A stretch of DNA of 64,000 nt from Chloroflexota bacterium. Lineage in GTDB: Bacteria; Chloroflexota; UBA11872; UBA12225. Numbering within the stretch: position 1 is the stretch's first letter; every line of letters starts with the position of its first letter. The notes beneath the pieces were generated by a model. That model was not told the origin of the DNA. It made no database searches and saw nothing but the letters and a program-made list of their open reading frames with translations. This document shows, piece after piece, positions 52,868 through 61,431 of this stretch. The stretch lies in the NCBI GenBank assembly GCA_030447525.1, contig JAUJOR010000005.1, forward strand, positions 1 to 64,000, given 5' to 3'. Made by a program: the position numbers and the translations under genes.

Positions 52868-55376
52868 GAATGACGGCGAAGGCGCCAGCGCTGCGGCAGC
52901 TCGCCGAGCCGCGGCGCACCGCCACCCTGCTGGCGACCGTGCAGCGCCTGGAGCGGGCGGCGCTCGATGACGCCCTCGACCTGCTGGACGTCCTGTTGGC
53001 GACCAAGGTGCTGGCCCGCGCCGAGCGGAAGTCGCGGGAGGCGGCGCAGGAGACGGCGCGGGGCCGGCTGCGCGCCCACTCCCTGGCCCTGGCGCGGTTC
53101 GCCGCGGCCTCGACCACCCTGGCGGCCGTCGTCCAACTCCTCCTGGACGCCACCGCCGTGGACGACGACCTCTCCCTCGCCCAGGCGTGGGCGGCGCTCG
53201 AGCGAGCGGTGCCCCGGAGCGAGGTGGCCGCCGCGCTGGCCGCGGTCATGGAGCTGGCCGGGGCGGCGGCGTCCTCCCCGCCGGACGAGGACGGCGAGGC
53301 GGCGCGCCGGGCGGAGCTGGTCAAGCGCTACGGCACGGTACGGCCGTTCCTGCCGCGCCTGCCCGAGGTCGTCCGGTTCGGGGCCGTGGCCGGCGGGCGG
53401 GCCGTGCTGGAGGCGGTCCGGCAGCTCCCCGGGCTGCTGGGCCGGAAGCTTGTGGGGGCGGAGGCGATCGCCGACGGGCTCGTCACCGGCTCCTGGAGAC
53501 GCCTCGTCTTTCCGGGGAGCTCCCCGAGCGATCCGCGCCGCGCCGCGGTGGCCGGAGCGGCCGGACTGGTCGACCGGCGGGCCTACGCCGTCTGCGTGCT
53601 CGAGCACCTGCACCGGGCGCTCCGCCGGCGGGACGTGTTCGCGGTCGAGTCGGATCGCTGGGGCGACCCGCGGGCGCGACTCCTGGACGGCGCGGCCTGG
53701 GCGCGGGCCAAGCCCGAGGCGCTGGCCGCGCTCCGGCTCCCCGAGCGACCGGAGGCGCACCTGGACGCGTTGGCCCAGAGCCTCGACGCGGCCTACCGCG
53801 ACGTCGCCGCGCGGCTGCCGGCCAACGCCGCCCTCGAGGTGACCGTCGACGGGGAGGGCCGGGAGCGGCTCCGCCTCGACCGGCTCGACGCCGACACGGA
53901 GTCGCCCACGCTCGTCGAGTTGCGCGCCCGCGTCGCCCGCATGCTGCCCCGGGTTGATCTGCCGGAGCTGCTGCTCGAGGTCCACACCTGGACCGGCTTC
54001 CTCGACGAGTTCACCCACGTCTCCGAGTCCGGCGCCCCCCTGGACGGCCTCGTCCTGTCGGTGGCCGCGGTCCTCGTCGCCGAGGCCTGCAACCTGGGCC
54101 TGGGGCCGGTGGTGGAGCCCGCGGCCCCGGCGCTGGCCCGCGACCGCCTCTCCCACGTCGACCAGAACTACGTGCGCGCCGAGACGATCCGCGCCGCCAA
54201 CGCTCGCCTCATCGCCGCCCAGGCCGGGATCGCCCTGGCGCGGGCTTGGGGCGGGGGGCTGGTGGCCAGCGCCGACGGCCTGCGCTTCGTCGTGCCGGTG
54301 GCCACCGTCAACGCCGGCCCCAACCCCCGCTACTTCGGCCTGCGCCGCGGCGTGACCTGGCTGAACGCGCTGAACGACCAGGGCGCCGGCATCGGGGCCA
54401 TCGTCGTGCCCGGCACCCTGCGCGACAGCCTCTCCATCCTCGACGTGTTGCTCAACTTCGAGGGTGGCCCGAAGCCTGAGGTGGTGATCACCGACACCGC
54501 CTCGTACTCGGACATCGTGTTCGGGCTCTTCCGGCTCCTGGGCTACCAGTTCTCGCCCCGGATCGCCGACCTCGCCGACACCCGCTTCTGGCGGATCGAC
54601 GCCAGCGCGGACTATGGGCCGCTCGACGGGATCGCCCGCTCCCGCGTCAATCTCCAGCGCATCCGCGAGCAATGGCCGGACCTGCTGCGCGTGGCTGGTT
54701 CGCTCGTCACGGGCACGGTGCGCGCCTACGACCTCCTGCGGATGCTCGGCCGGGACGGCCGGCCCTCGGCGCTGGGCCAGGCCTTCGCCGAGTACGGGCG
54801 GCTGCCCAAGACGCTGCACCTGCTGGCCTTCGTCGACGCCGACGACACCTACCGCCGGCAGATCGGCGCCCGGATCAACCTGCACGAGTCCCGCCACCAG
54901 CTCGCCCGGCACCTCTTCCACGGCCAGAAGGGGGAGCTGCGCCAGCGCTACCGCGAGGGGCAGGAGGACCAGCTGGGCGCCCTTGGCCTAGTACTCAACG
55001 CCGTGGTGCTCTGGAACACGCGCTACATGGACGCCGCACTGACCCGCCTGCGCGAGCGCGGCCACCTCGTGCGCGAGGAGGACGTCGTCCGGCTCGCCCC
55101 GTTCGGCTTCGCGCACCTCAACGTCCACGGGCGGTACACCTTCACCCTGTTCACGCCGCCCGCGCCGGGACGGCTGCCCTCCCCACGCCGGGCCCCCGTC
55201 GGACGGCCCGACCGGACCACGTCCCGTTGCCAGCACCGCACCACCTCCTGATGACGGGCACACGGCGACGTGCGGCGCGTTAGCGTTCAATCCTGTTCCG
55301 CTCTTCCTCAACCCCGTACTCGAACACCCTGACCCCTCAGCCGTGGAGGAGTGGGGCGCTCCAGCCCGCTGTTGGC

Positions 55377-57041
55377 TCAACCGGCGATCTTCCCTCCGCC
55401 GATCGGAACCTGGGCCTCATCGGGAACCGCAGCCTGGACGTCCAAAACGCCTGGTAAAACAGGCCGGTTCTGTGCTGGGTGCTCTCTAGCACCTGCCCGC
55501 GAAGATGCGCCGGTTCTGGCAGCATCTACGGGCTCAGCCGGCCTGTTTCTCACCGAGCGACCAACGGCCTCCTCATGCTCATCGGCATGCTCACCAACTT
55601 GTTCCACCTGACTGTTCGTTCCAGACCCGCCAGAACGGGCCAATAAGGCATCGACCCGCTGCGGTTGACCTAGACGCCGCCGCGGGGAATTCGCCTCGGT
55701 TTTGGCCTCGTGTGAAGTCGTGGAAAGGCCATCTTGGGGCAGGGTCTCGACCGCCATTGCTCCCTCCTCGCCGACCTGCCTCTCCCCTGTCTCCTCCAGA
55801 CTCGGATGCTCAGCAAAGAAGGCCTCGGCCTCTTCTTTCAGGCTGGCCACTTGGCGCCGGTACCAGGCCTCCTGCTCTTCCGGGCTCGGTGTCTGACCTC
55901 GATGAACGATCTGGTAGCTGCGCAGCCAGCCGGCCTGGGCGGAGCGGGCCCGCTCTTCTGCCGGGGTAGCGTGACGACGGGCCTCGTTCCACAGGCCCAT
56001 TCGCTCCTGCTCGCTCTTGCGCGCCTGAACCTGGCTCCGCCGAGCCTCGCTCTCTTTGCGCTGCAAGTAGTTCTCAGGGAAGGGGATCGGGTTGGCCAGA
56101 GAAGCTGCCAGCCAGCCGCCAGAGTTCTGGATAAACCCCTGACGGTGGGCCTGGCACCAGTCGTGGTAGTCGAGCAGCTGCCGGATGTAGTCAGGGCTGC
56201 GTGCCTTCAGCCACTTCCGGACGGCCGCTGCTGCCACTCCCCGCCTGGTCAGCTCGTTGGTCAAGTCGGCCAAGCCAAATGCGGCCAGCTCATCGGCTGG
56301 CGCCGATGCTCCCTGTGCGTCTCTTGGAGCCGTCCGGATGGGATCCTCAGTCGCCCGAGCCGCTGCGTCTCCCTTCTCTCTCAAACCAGAAACAACAACA
56401 GCACTCCCCTGGCTTGCTGGATCAGCGACCGGTCGAGCCGGGGTGGTGTCTTGTTGTTGTTCTTGTTCTAAAGACTCTTTGTTCTTGTTAGTGTCGGGGT
56501 TTGCCGACACGGTGGATGCCGACACGGTGGGCGTTTTGACCGTGTCGGGGTTTGCCGACACGGTGCCCTTTTCCAAGCGAGGAGGTTGCTGGGGCTGGTC
56601 AAAGATCCCCATCCGGGCGATCGGCAAGACCTGGTAGCGCTTGCCGCTGAACCGACCCTGGCCGGCCCGCTCCTGATCTGGCATCAGCATCACCGGCTTC
56701 CCCTGAAACCGGAACTGAGCCAGACTCTGGATCCGCTCGTTGGCGGTCTGGCGGGTGCAGCCCAGGGCCTTGGCCAACTCGTCCTGGGAGGGGTAGCAGT
56801 AGCCGTCCCGGTTCATGTAGGTGGCCAGCACGCACAGTGTCTTCCAGTCCCGGTCAGGGATGGTGGCCAGCAGACCAGAGGTCCGGGCGGCCATGTAGAG
56901 CTTGACGAAAACCCGCTCGAACCGCTCCCCGGTCAGCAGGTCGTGCTCCTGCTGGGTCTCGACCGTGACCAGTCGTTCCGCCACCTGGGCGGTGCTGTCA
57001 GGCAATGTAGATGTTGGTTGTTGTCGATCTTTCTCAGGCAT
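55377..57041 (-). CDS. Plasmid replication initiator (RepA_N-like architecture)
   Basis: 554 residues from MPEKDRQQPTSTLPDST; GGGGG lies eight bases before the ATG. The N-terminal winged-helix domain (residues 40-125) reads ERVFVKLYMAARTSGLLATI, PDRDWKTLCVLATYMNRDGY, CYPSQDELAKALGCTRQTAN. A Thr/Val/Asn linker (about 160-200) is encoded by repeated DNA (56491-56565). The C-terminal domain shows LADLTNELTRRGVAAAAVRK, ARSPDYIRQLLDYHDWCQAH, NSGGWLAASLANPIPFPENY. Low-complexity Glu/Gln/Arg-rich sequence fills the end. The layout equals the frameshifted initiator at 35757-36895. It follows parA and parB on the same strand, forming a rep/par core. Confidence 0.78.
   Translation of the reverse strand: MPEKDRQQPTSTLPDSTAQVAERLVTVETQQEHDLLTGERFERVFVKLYMAARTSGLLATIPDRDWKTLCVLATYMNRDGYCYPSQDELAKALGCTRQTANERIQSLAQFRFQGKPVMLMPDQERAGQGRFSGKRYQVLPIARMGIFDQPQQPPRLEKGTVSANPDTVKTPTVSASTVSANPDTNKNKESLEQEQQQDTTPARPVADPASQGSAVVVSGLREKGDAAARATEDPIRTAPRDAQGASAPADELAAFGLADLTNELTRRGVAAAAVRKWLKARSPDYIRQLLDYHDWCQAHRQGFIQNSGGWLAASLANPIPFPENYLQRKESEARRSQVQARKSEQERMGLWNEARRHATPAEERARSAQAGWLRSYQIVHRGQTPSPEEQEAWYRRQVASLKEEAEAFFAEHPSLEETGERQVGEEGAMAVETLPQDGLSTTSHEAKTEANSPRRRLGQPQRVDALLARSGGSGTNSQVEQVGEHADEHEEAVGRSVRNRPAEPVDAARTGASSRAGAREHPAQNRPVLPGVLDVQAAVPDEAQVPIGGGKIAG
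56491..56565. repeat. Intragenic iteron-like repeats in the replication gene
   Basis: A 24-bp unit (GTGTCGGGGTTTGCCGACAC then GGTG) occurs at 56491-56514 and 56542-56565, with a half unit GCCGACACGGTG at 56518-56529. Each unit contains the dyad GTGTCGG/CCGACAC. In RepA_N replicons the origin lies inside rep at this point, so this is the best candidate for the origin. Confidence 0.75.
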
Positions 57042-57159
57042 AAAGTGACCCCCAAAGCCTTGCCGCCCTAGGGGTCGCGTGGTACCGTCTTCTTGTCTAG
57101 GGAAGGGGCGGTTGGGAGCGACCTCCGGGGAGCTGCCGGCCGTCTTTTCTTTTATTCAG

Positions 57160-57215
57160 TTATCGAGCTAGCCTGACATCAAGCTAGCATGCTAGCAATC
57201 ACTCGTGCTAACACG
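57160..57215. promoter_or_regulatory. GCTAGC-rich segment downstream of parB (candidate centromere/operator)
   Basis: GCTAGC at 57167, 57183 and 57191; the last two form the perfect palindrome GCTAGCATGCTAGC. It overlaps the end of the parB-like gene and precedes rep. A related degenerate block (GCTTGCATGCTTGC, with the same ACACGCTCGAC) lies at about 57463-57492. Confidence 0.6.
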
Positions 57216-57736
57216 CTCGACTCTCTGTTCTGCTCATAGTCTTCAAGGATGTAGTTGACGGCGATCCGGCTGATCTCGGTGTCGGTGGTCTTCGTACCCT
57301 GGCGTTGGTACGAGTAGGCGATGTCCCGCAGCCGGAGCTTCTCCTGCGGGGTGACTCGCATGTAGACGACTTCCTTACCTGGCACCCGCACGCTCTTGCG
57401 GATCTTGTCCACCCACGCATCACTCTGGTCACCAGCCTCGATGCCGTTCTGCTTGCGAGCTCGCGTGCTTGCATGCTTGCTTACACGCTCGACGGGTTGG
57501 TTTCTCGCCTGGGCCGTCTCCCCCTGCATCTCCTCTGGGAGGGAGGGGGCCTGACCTTTCCGCGGAGCAGGTCGGGACCGGGACGGGATGTCTGCTGGGG
57601 CGGCTTCGGGCGCCTCGGTTGCGGAAGCAGCCGCCGCCACGGGATCGGCATCGGGATCAGTGGCGCCGGGAGCGGTCGCCTCGCCGTAGAACAGCCTGGC
57701 GCCTTGACCCTTCAAGGACACTCGCTTAGGAGGCAT
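57179..57736 (-). CDS. parB: ParB-like centromere-binding protein (ribbon-helix-helix type)
   Basis: 185 residues from MPPKRVSLKGQGARLFYGEA; its ATG overlaps the end of parA (ATGCCTCCTAA). The first 120 residues are disordered and Ala/Pro/Arg-rich. The C-terminal part reads VPGKEVVYMRVTPQEKLRLR, DIAYSYQRQGTKTTDTEISR, IAVNYILEDYEQNRESSVLA, a strand-helix-helix pattern like small plasmid partition adaptors. Gene order parA then small DNA-binding partner is typical of plasmid partition. The symbol reflects role by position, not sequence similarity to chromosomal ParB. Confidence 0.75.
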   Translation of the reverse strand: MPPKRVSLKGQGARLFYGEATAPGATDPDADPVAAAASATEAPEAAPADIPSRSRPAPRKGQAPSLPEEMQGETAQARNQPVERVSKHASTRARKQNGIEAGDQSDAWVDKIRKSVRVPGKEVVYMRVTPQEKLRLRDIAYSYQRQGTKTTDTEISRIAVNYILEDYEQNRESSVLARVIASMLA

Positions 57737-58670
57737 GAGAGACCTCCTGGGCAAGCTGGGTGAAGGCGGCGGCAACCTCGCTGTGGGGGTCGTAGTCAAG
57801 GATCGATAGACCGGCCGCCGGTGCTTCCTTGAGTCGGGTGGTGTTCTTGATGACCACGCCAAACACCTGATCGGGGAAGTTAGTGCGCAGCTCTTGGAGG
57901 ATCTCGTTGGCGTGGCGGAGGCGGCCATCGAACTTGGTGGCCACGATCCCGGCAATCTTCAGGTCGCGGTTGAGCCGCTTTTGGACATGGGTGATGGTGC
58001 GCAGCAGGTGTTGGAGCCCTCGGGTGGCGAGAAAGTCGCACTCCATGGGTATAAGCACTTGGTCAGCCGCGCCTAGGGCGTTCATCGTCAACAGGCCCAG
58101 GTTGGGGGGGCAATCGATCAGGATGAAGTCGTAGCGCGAGCGCACCTTGGCCAAGACGTCCTTGAGTACCAGCTCGCGCAGGGTGACGTTGAACAGCTCC
58201 ACCTCAGCCGCTGCCAGGTCGAGGTTAGCTGGAAGGACTTCGACACCCGACGGGCTCTCGCGCACGACGGTCATGGGATCGATGCTGTCATCCAGCAGCA
58301 CCTGGTAGATGGTGGCAGTCAATTGGGCCGCTGGGATCCCAGCCGACGCCGAGGCGCCGCCCTGCGGATCCATATCCACCAGCAGCACCCGCTTGCTCCT
58401 CCGGCTTAGGGCAACGGCCAGGTTGAAGCTGGTCGTCGACTTACCGACGCCGCCTTTCTGGTTGACCACGGCAATGATCCGGTTAGCGGGAAGAGCCGCA
58501 GTCTGACCGTTAGAAGGGGTCAGCAGGGCGGTGACAGAAGAGGCAGTCACCCGCAGCTCACGCTTGAGCTTGACCCCTTGAAGGCGGCCCTCTTGGACGT
58601 AGCGTCGGACAGTCCGAGCATCGACACTCAGGCGTTCAGCAGCTTGTTCAGTAGACAGGTAATCGGGCAT
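57726..58670 (-). CDS. parA: ParA-family partition ATPase with N-terminal helix-turn-helix
   Basis: 314 residues from MPDYLSTEQAAERLSVDART (AGGA five bases upstream). A MerR/excisionase-type helix-turn-helix covers residues 1-50 (RTVRRYVQEGRLQGVKLKRE). The ATPase has the deviant Walker A IAVVNQKGGVGKSTTSFNLA, the Asp of KRVLLVDMDPQGGASASAG, and Walker B YDFILIDCPPNLGLLTMNAL. The N-terminal DNA-binding domain suggests autoregulation at the palindromes upstream (58823-58856), as in type Ia partition, though with a different domain. Coupled to parB. Confidence 0.92.
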   Translation of the reverse strand: MPDYLSTEQAAERLSVDARTVRRYVQEGRLQGVKLKRELRVTASSVTALLTPSNGQTAALPANRIIAVVNQKGGVGKSTTSFNLAVALSRRSKRVLLVDMDPQGGASASAGIPAAQLTATIYQVLLDDSIDPMTVVRESPSGVEVLPANLDLAAAEVELFNVTLRELVLKDVLAKVRSRYDFILIDCPPNLGLLTMNALGAADQVLIPMECDFLATRGLQHLLRTITHVQKRLNRDLKIAGIVATKFDGRLRHANEILQELRTNFPDQVFGVVIKNTTRLKEAPAAGLSILDYDPHSEVAAAFTQLAQEVSHAS

Positions 58671-59148
58671 GGTTCCTATGTCCGTACGGCCGATAGTCTC
58701 ATGGTCACAACGGACAAGTACGGGCAGTAGAACACAGCCCGGCCTGCCAGTCAACCCACCAGAATCCCTATAGGGCAAGAGCGGCAGCCGCAGCAGAGCG
58801 CGGCGACTCGTAACTAGTTTTTGCTAGCTTGATCGCTCGCTAGCACGCTAGCGAGCATAATCGCCAGTACTCGAGCTGCCTTCTATCTGGGCTACCCCCA
58901 ATGTTCGTGACATCTGACGCAAAACGCGTCCCGCTTCCGGTACCTTCATCGTGAGGGCGTGTAGCGAGAGATCAGGGCGAAGGGGACGGTTTTGAGACCG
59001 TAGCGGCGCTCATAGGCCCTGAAAGAGGAGAAGTTGAACCGGCCGCACATCAGCTAGGCAAGGGTTTGCCTCCTGCGCCGGCGAGTCCTGGTCTGGGAGC
59101 TCTTCAAGATGGAAGGGGTTCGGTGGGGAAGCGGGACCCGAAGGGCGC
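58671..59148. other. parA upstream region and spacer
   Basis: Holds the parA promoter region and the GCTAGC palindromes at 58823-58856, then about 280 bases without a convincing gene. A 61-codon leftward frame at 59010-59195 overlaps the toxin gene and lacks support. Confidence 0.45.
58823..58856. promoter_or_regulatory. GCTAGC palindrome array upstream of parA (candidate operator/centromere)
   Basis: GCTAGC at 58823, 58839 and 58847. The last two form a perfect 10-2-10 palindrome, GCTCGCTAGC, AC, GCTAGCGAGC (58835-58856). TTGCTAGCTTGAT (58821-58833) also occurs, reversed, at the end of parB. Flanking both sides of parA-parB, these are good candidates for the partition site. Confidence 0.65.
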
Positions 59149-59580
59149 TCAGGGTTGGAGCACCGGCAGGCCGTACTGACGGAAGTCGCGGTCAAAGGCG
59201 AAGGCCGCCTCGATGCCCAGGCGCTCCATCACGACGAAGGAAGTAGCATCAGTCAAGGAGAACGCCTTGTCCGTATAGCGCTCGATGATCGAGAGGGCCC
59301 GCTGCTCGTCGTCCGCCGTCACCCGGATCAGGGTCGTCCGGCCGTCGGCCACTGCTGCCAAAAATCGCATCGCCACCGCTCTGCCGAGCCGGTTGAGCAG
59401 GAGGGCGTGGGTCTCGGCCTGGACGAAGTTGGTGATGAACACCCTGGGCCGGGGGGACTGCTGTTCCAAGCGTTCCAGGATGGCCAAGGCGGAGTGGTGG
59501 TTGTCGTCGCCCGGATAGGCCAGGGCGTGATACGCCGAGCTGTCCACCAGGACCGAATGCAGGAGGGGCGGTCGGGTCAT
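59149..59580 (-). CDS. PIN-domain toxin (VapC-like)
   Basis: 143 residues. PIN-fold residues: LVDSSAYHALAYPGDDNH (first Asp), NFVQAETHALLLNRLG (Glu), FSLTDATSFVVMERLGIEAA (Asp) and FAFDRDFRQYGLPVL (Asp). These coordinate Mg2+ for RNA cleavage. The start overlaps the stop of the antitoxin gene (ATGA), giving the usual antitoxin-toxin order. Expected to cleave RNA when the antitoxin is lost, stabilising the replicon. Confidence 0.88.
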   Translation of the reverse strand: MTRPPLLHSVLVDSSAYHALAYPGDDNHHSALAILERLEQQSPRPRVFITNFVQAETHALLLNRLGRAVAMRFLAAVADGRTTLIRVTADDEQRALSIIERYTDKAFSLTDATSFVVMERLGIEAAFAFDRDFRQYGLPVLQP

Positions 59581-59867
59581 ACCTCCTTCTTGGGCAGGTA
59601 CGCCTCGGCCAGGTACTTGTATTTGTTCGAGGAGACGTCAGTCGCTCCCTCGCGGTCGGTGCCTATCCCCACCAGGCTGCGCAGGAAACTGACGCCATCT
59701 CCAGACTTGCCCCGCTTACGGTGGGGGACCGGCGCCGGCGTCAACACCGCCACCGTTTCCTGATCGCGTACCAGCGTCCGGGCTTTACCGGTCGCCCTGA
59801 CCTCCTCGGCCAGCGCCCGCAGCTGCGGATTATCCGTAATGTCGATCGGCCCAAGTTCTTGAGTCAT
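59577..59867 (-). CDS. Antitoxin partner of PIN toxin
   Basis: 96 residues from MTQELGPIDITDNPQLRALA. The segment DNPQLRALAEEVRATGKART then LVRDQETVAVLTPAP resembles the Phd/VapB-type fold in which a short DNA-binding domain precedes a toxin-binding tail. The tail contains charged and aromatic residues (SSNKYKYLAEAYLPKKEV). Gene overlap with the toxin supports the pair. An ATG further upstream (59957) would add non-conserved residues. Confidence 0.8.
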   Translation of the reverse strand: MTQELGPIDITDNPQLRALAEEVRATGKARTLVRDQETVAVLTPAPVPHRKRGKSGDGVSFLRSLVGIGTDREGATDVSSNKYKYLAEAYLPKKEV

Positions 59868-59953
59868 GGCGGCATTATCCCACCGCCGGAGGTGCGGCAA
59901 CGGGATCAGACCGCTGGAGCAATCCCAGTGGGACTTGACACCGTTGGTGGGTC

Positions 59954-60286
59954 TCACCCAGGCACGTAACCAGGAAGGTCCTCGATCGGGGTCAAGCCCA
60001 GATTAAGGGCGTCGCAGAGGGCCTGGGCCTTGGCCCGCAGCTGGGCCAGCAGGATCAGGGTGGAGACGTCAGAGCGAGCGGCGTTGCCGGGGTGGGCGTC
60101 GCCCAAGGCGGTGAAGGCGCCGGTCTGGGTGGTTACCAACGATGAACAGATGGCGAACCAGCCGTTGTCTCTGGCCAGGAGCTGGAGCAACCGGACGCTG
60201 ATCGACACCACGCCCAGCTGGTGGCGGCCCACCAGCAATCCGGCGTAGACGATGTAATCGACCCCCGATGGGCGATCACCTATCAC
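59954..60286 (-). CDS. Hypothetical plasmid-type protein
   Basis: 110 residues from a GTG at 60286 (AGGTGA four bases upstream). Contains SVRLLQLLARDNGWFAICSS, TTQTGAFTALGDAHPGNAAR, LAQLRAKAQALCDALNLGLT and PIEDLPGY. No known domain. A fragment of a paralogue (ALCDVLNRGKIPIEDLHGYV) lies at 61351-61431, so the family was once duplicated here. It sits between two toxin-antitoxin pairs. Confidence 0.7.
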   Translation of the reverse strand: MIGDRPSGVDYIVYAGLLVGRHQLGVVSISVRLLQLLARDNGWFAICSSLVTTQTGAFTALGDAHPGNAARSDVSTLILLAQLRAKAQALCDALNLGLTPIEDLPGYVPG

Positions 60287-60354
60287 TGCTCACCTGAGCA
60301 GCATAGACAGTGAGTAGTGAAGCAGTCAATAGGACGCTAGCGCGGGTAGGCGGG

Positions 60355-60840
60355 TTACTGTTCGTGCGGGGCAGTCTCTCTCCCAGGATCAGGCAGTGGG
60401 TAGTCGCCAATCCAGCGCACCCACGGAGTGACTGATCCCAGTCTATTGATCGTCGCTGCGTCTCCCGTCCATAGCTCGACCTCCAGCAGCTGCGCCAACA
60501 CCACGTAAAGGGGATCGTAGGTGCGGGTCAACCTATGGGTGTGAACAAAGGTCAGGGTTTGGCTGTAAAGGTCGGCTGGAGTGGCCAGGGTGATGGGTAG
60601 ATCCAAGAAGTCCTGAAGGTACTGCTGCGCCTCCGGCAGCGAAATTGCTTTGGTCGGATCGCTGTAGCGGGTGCGCTTGTAGAGGGCGCTGAGGATCTCT
60701 GAGGGAAGGGTGACAGGGCCATAGAGGGGAACTCCGCCACTGAGGGTATCGGCAACCAGTGCCTGAGCCTGTGCGGAAAACTCTTCGACCAGGACGAGCT
60801 TGATGCCGACACTGGCATCAATCACCACCCCGCCACTCAT
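60355..60840 (-). CDS. PIN-domain toxin (VapC-like)
   Basis: 161 residues. VVIDASVGIKLVLVEEFSAQ (first Asp), LPSEILSALYKRTRYSDPTK (Glu), HRLTRTYDPLYVVLAQLLEV (Asp), LWTGDAATINRLG (Asp). It overlaps the antitoxin stop by ATGA. It is of a different subgroup from the toxin at 59149, so the two pairs should not cross-neutralise; this is inference from sequence distance. Confidence 0.88.
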   Translation of the reverse strand: MSGGVVIDASVGIKLVLVEEFSAQAQALVADTLSGGVPLYGPVTLPSEILSALYKRTRYSDPTKAISLPEAQQYLQDFLDLPITLATPADLYSQTLTFVHTHRLTRTYDPLYVVLAQLLEVELWTGDAATINRLGSVTPWVRWIGDYPLPDPGRETAPHEQ

Positions 60841-61202
60841 AGGCGGTCGGTCATCTCCTGCCGGGTCTCCTTAATCAGTTCAACCGAAGAGGAGTAAGGC
60901 ACCCCACCACGGCGGGCCAGCTGCTCCTGTGTAGACCGTCTGGCTCTCTCTAAGGCAGCCAGACCCCGTTGGACTTCCTCATCGGTGAGCTTCCGGCTAG
61001 GGAGAGAGGCGTCGGCTGGCACGGTGGCCTCCTGAGGACGAGCAGCCACCACCTTTCGTGGGGCGATCACCCAGCCTTCGTCCGTTTCGGTAATCTCCAC
61101 CAGATCACCCTTCTTGATCCCACGCCGGCGCCGGCCCTCTGCGGGGAGAGTGACCTGACCTTTCTCTTGGATGCGGGCTAGTTTACGCTCTGCCATTGTC
61201 AT
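60837..61202 (-). CDS. AbrB-type antitoxin
   Basis: About 121 residues from MTMAERKLARIQEKGQVTLP (start at 61202 or 61196; AGGACAT just upstream). Swapped-hairpin domain KLARIQEKGQVTLPAEGRRR, IKKGDLVEITETDEGWVIAP, followed by a toxin-binding tail SRKLTDEEVQRGLAALERAR. The upstream ATG at 61229 would lie inside the predicted -10 box, so it is not the start. Forms an operon with the PIN toxin. Confidence 0.85.
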   Translation of the reverse strand: MTMAERKLARIQEKGQVTLPAEGRRRRGIKKGDLVEITETDEGWVIAPRKVVAARPQEATVPADASLPSRKLTDEEVQRGLAALERARRSTQEQLARRGGVPYSSSVELIKETRQEMTDRL

Positions 61203-61227
61203 ATGTCCTACAGTCATACTTTCCGAC

Positions 61228-61233
61228 ATTATA
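61228..61233 (-). promoter_or_regulatory. Extended -10 promoter of the antitoxin-toxin operon
   Basis: Reverse strand reads TGTGGTATAATG: a perfect TATAAT with the extended TGn motif, in an A/T-rich patch unusual for this GC-rich window. No good -35 is visible, as allowed for extended -10 promoters. It decides the start codon of the antitoxin gene. Confidence 0.7.
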
Positions 61234-61350
61234 CCACATAATAAAACACAAAACTATGAATGTTTCCACATTCTGAAGCGTTATCCGTTATAGAAGTTTC
61301 CCGATCATTCATTCTCCAATTCGGAGAGGACTTGACAGGCTCGGTGGGTG

Positions 61351-61431
61351 TCAGTCCGAGACGTAGACGTAACCGTGCAGATCCTCAATCGGGATCTTAC
61401 CGCGATTGAGGACGTCGCAGAGGGCATGGAC
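61351..61431 (-). pseudogene. C-terminal remnant of a paralogue of 59954-60286
   Basis: Reads VHALCDVLNRGKIPIEDLHG then YVYVSD stop; compare QALCDALNLGLTPIEDLPGY in the intact gene. Only 26 codons remain. It directly abuts the stop of the next gene at 61432. Confidence 0.7.

Larger units (their letters stand above)
50712..55251 (+). pseudogene. tnpA: Tn3-family transposase interrupted by IS3
   Basis: N-terminal part: PVEFLTEAQVAAYGRFAGAP, LDDADRGRVDQRRGDHNRLG to VVAVRRLGAGRAG, a one-base shift near 51480, then PPGRLAALARYG up to the IS3 at 51551. After the IS3 it resumes at 52868 with MTAKAPALRQLAEPRRTATL and is open to 55251: VDLPELLLEVHTWTGFLDEF, SADGLRFVVPVATVNAGPNP, VVITDTASYSDIVFGLFRLL, QKGELRQRYREGQEDQLGAL, LVLNAVVLWNTRYMDAALTR. 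The joined protein would be about 1070 residues. A frame covering 52372-55251 joins IS3 sequence to this C-terminal part. Confidence 0.88.
50633..55315 (+). mobile_element. Tn3-family transposon with nested IS3, 4683 bp
   Basis: 38-bp inverted repeats at 50633-50670 and 55278-55315 (outer GGGGTTGAGGAAGA, inner end TAAGG or TAACG) match at 34 of 38 positions. Contains a rightward transposase gene interrupted by an IS3-family element; no resolvase gene is present. Flanking 5-mers CATCC and GTACT differ, so no target duplication remains. Without the IS3 it would be about 3.4 kb. Confidence 0.88.

Noticed and set aside
52771..54921. 716-codon leftward open frame opposite the second Tn3 transposase
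   Set aside because: Antisense artefact; the forward frame has transposase motifs.
59010..59195. 61-codon leftward open frame
   Set aside because: Overlaps the PIN toxin 3' end, no ribosome site, no conserved features.
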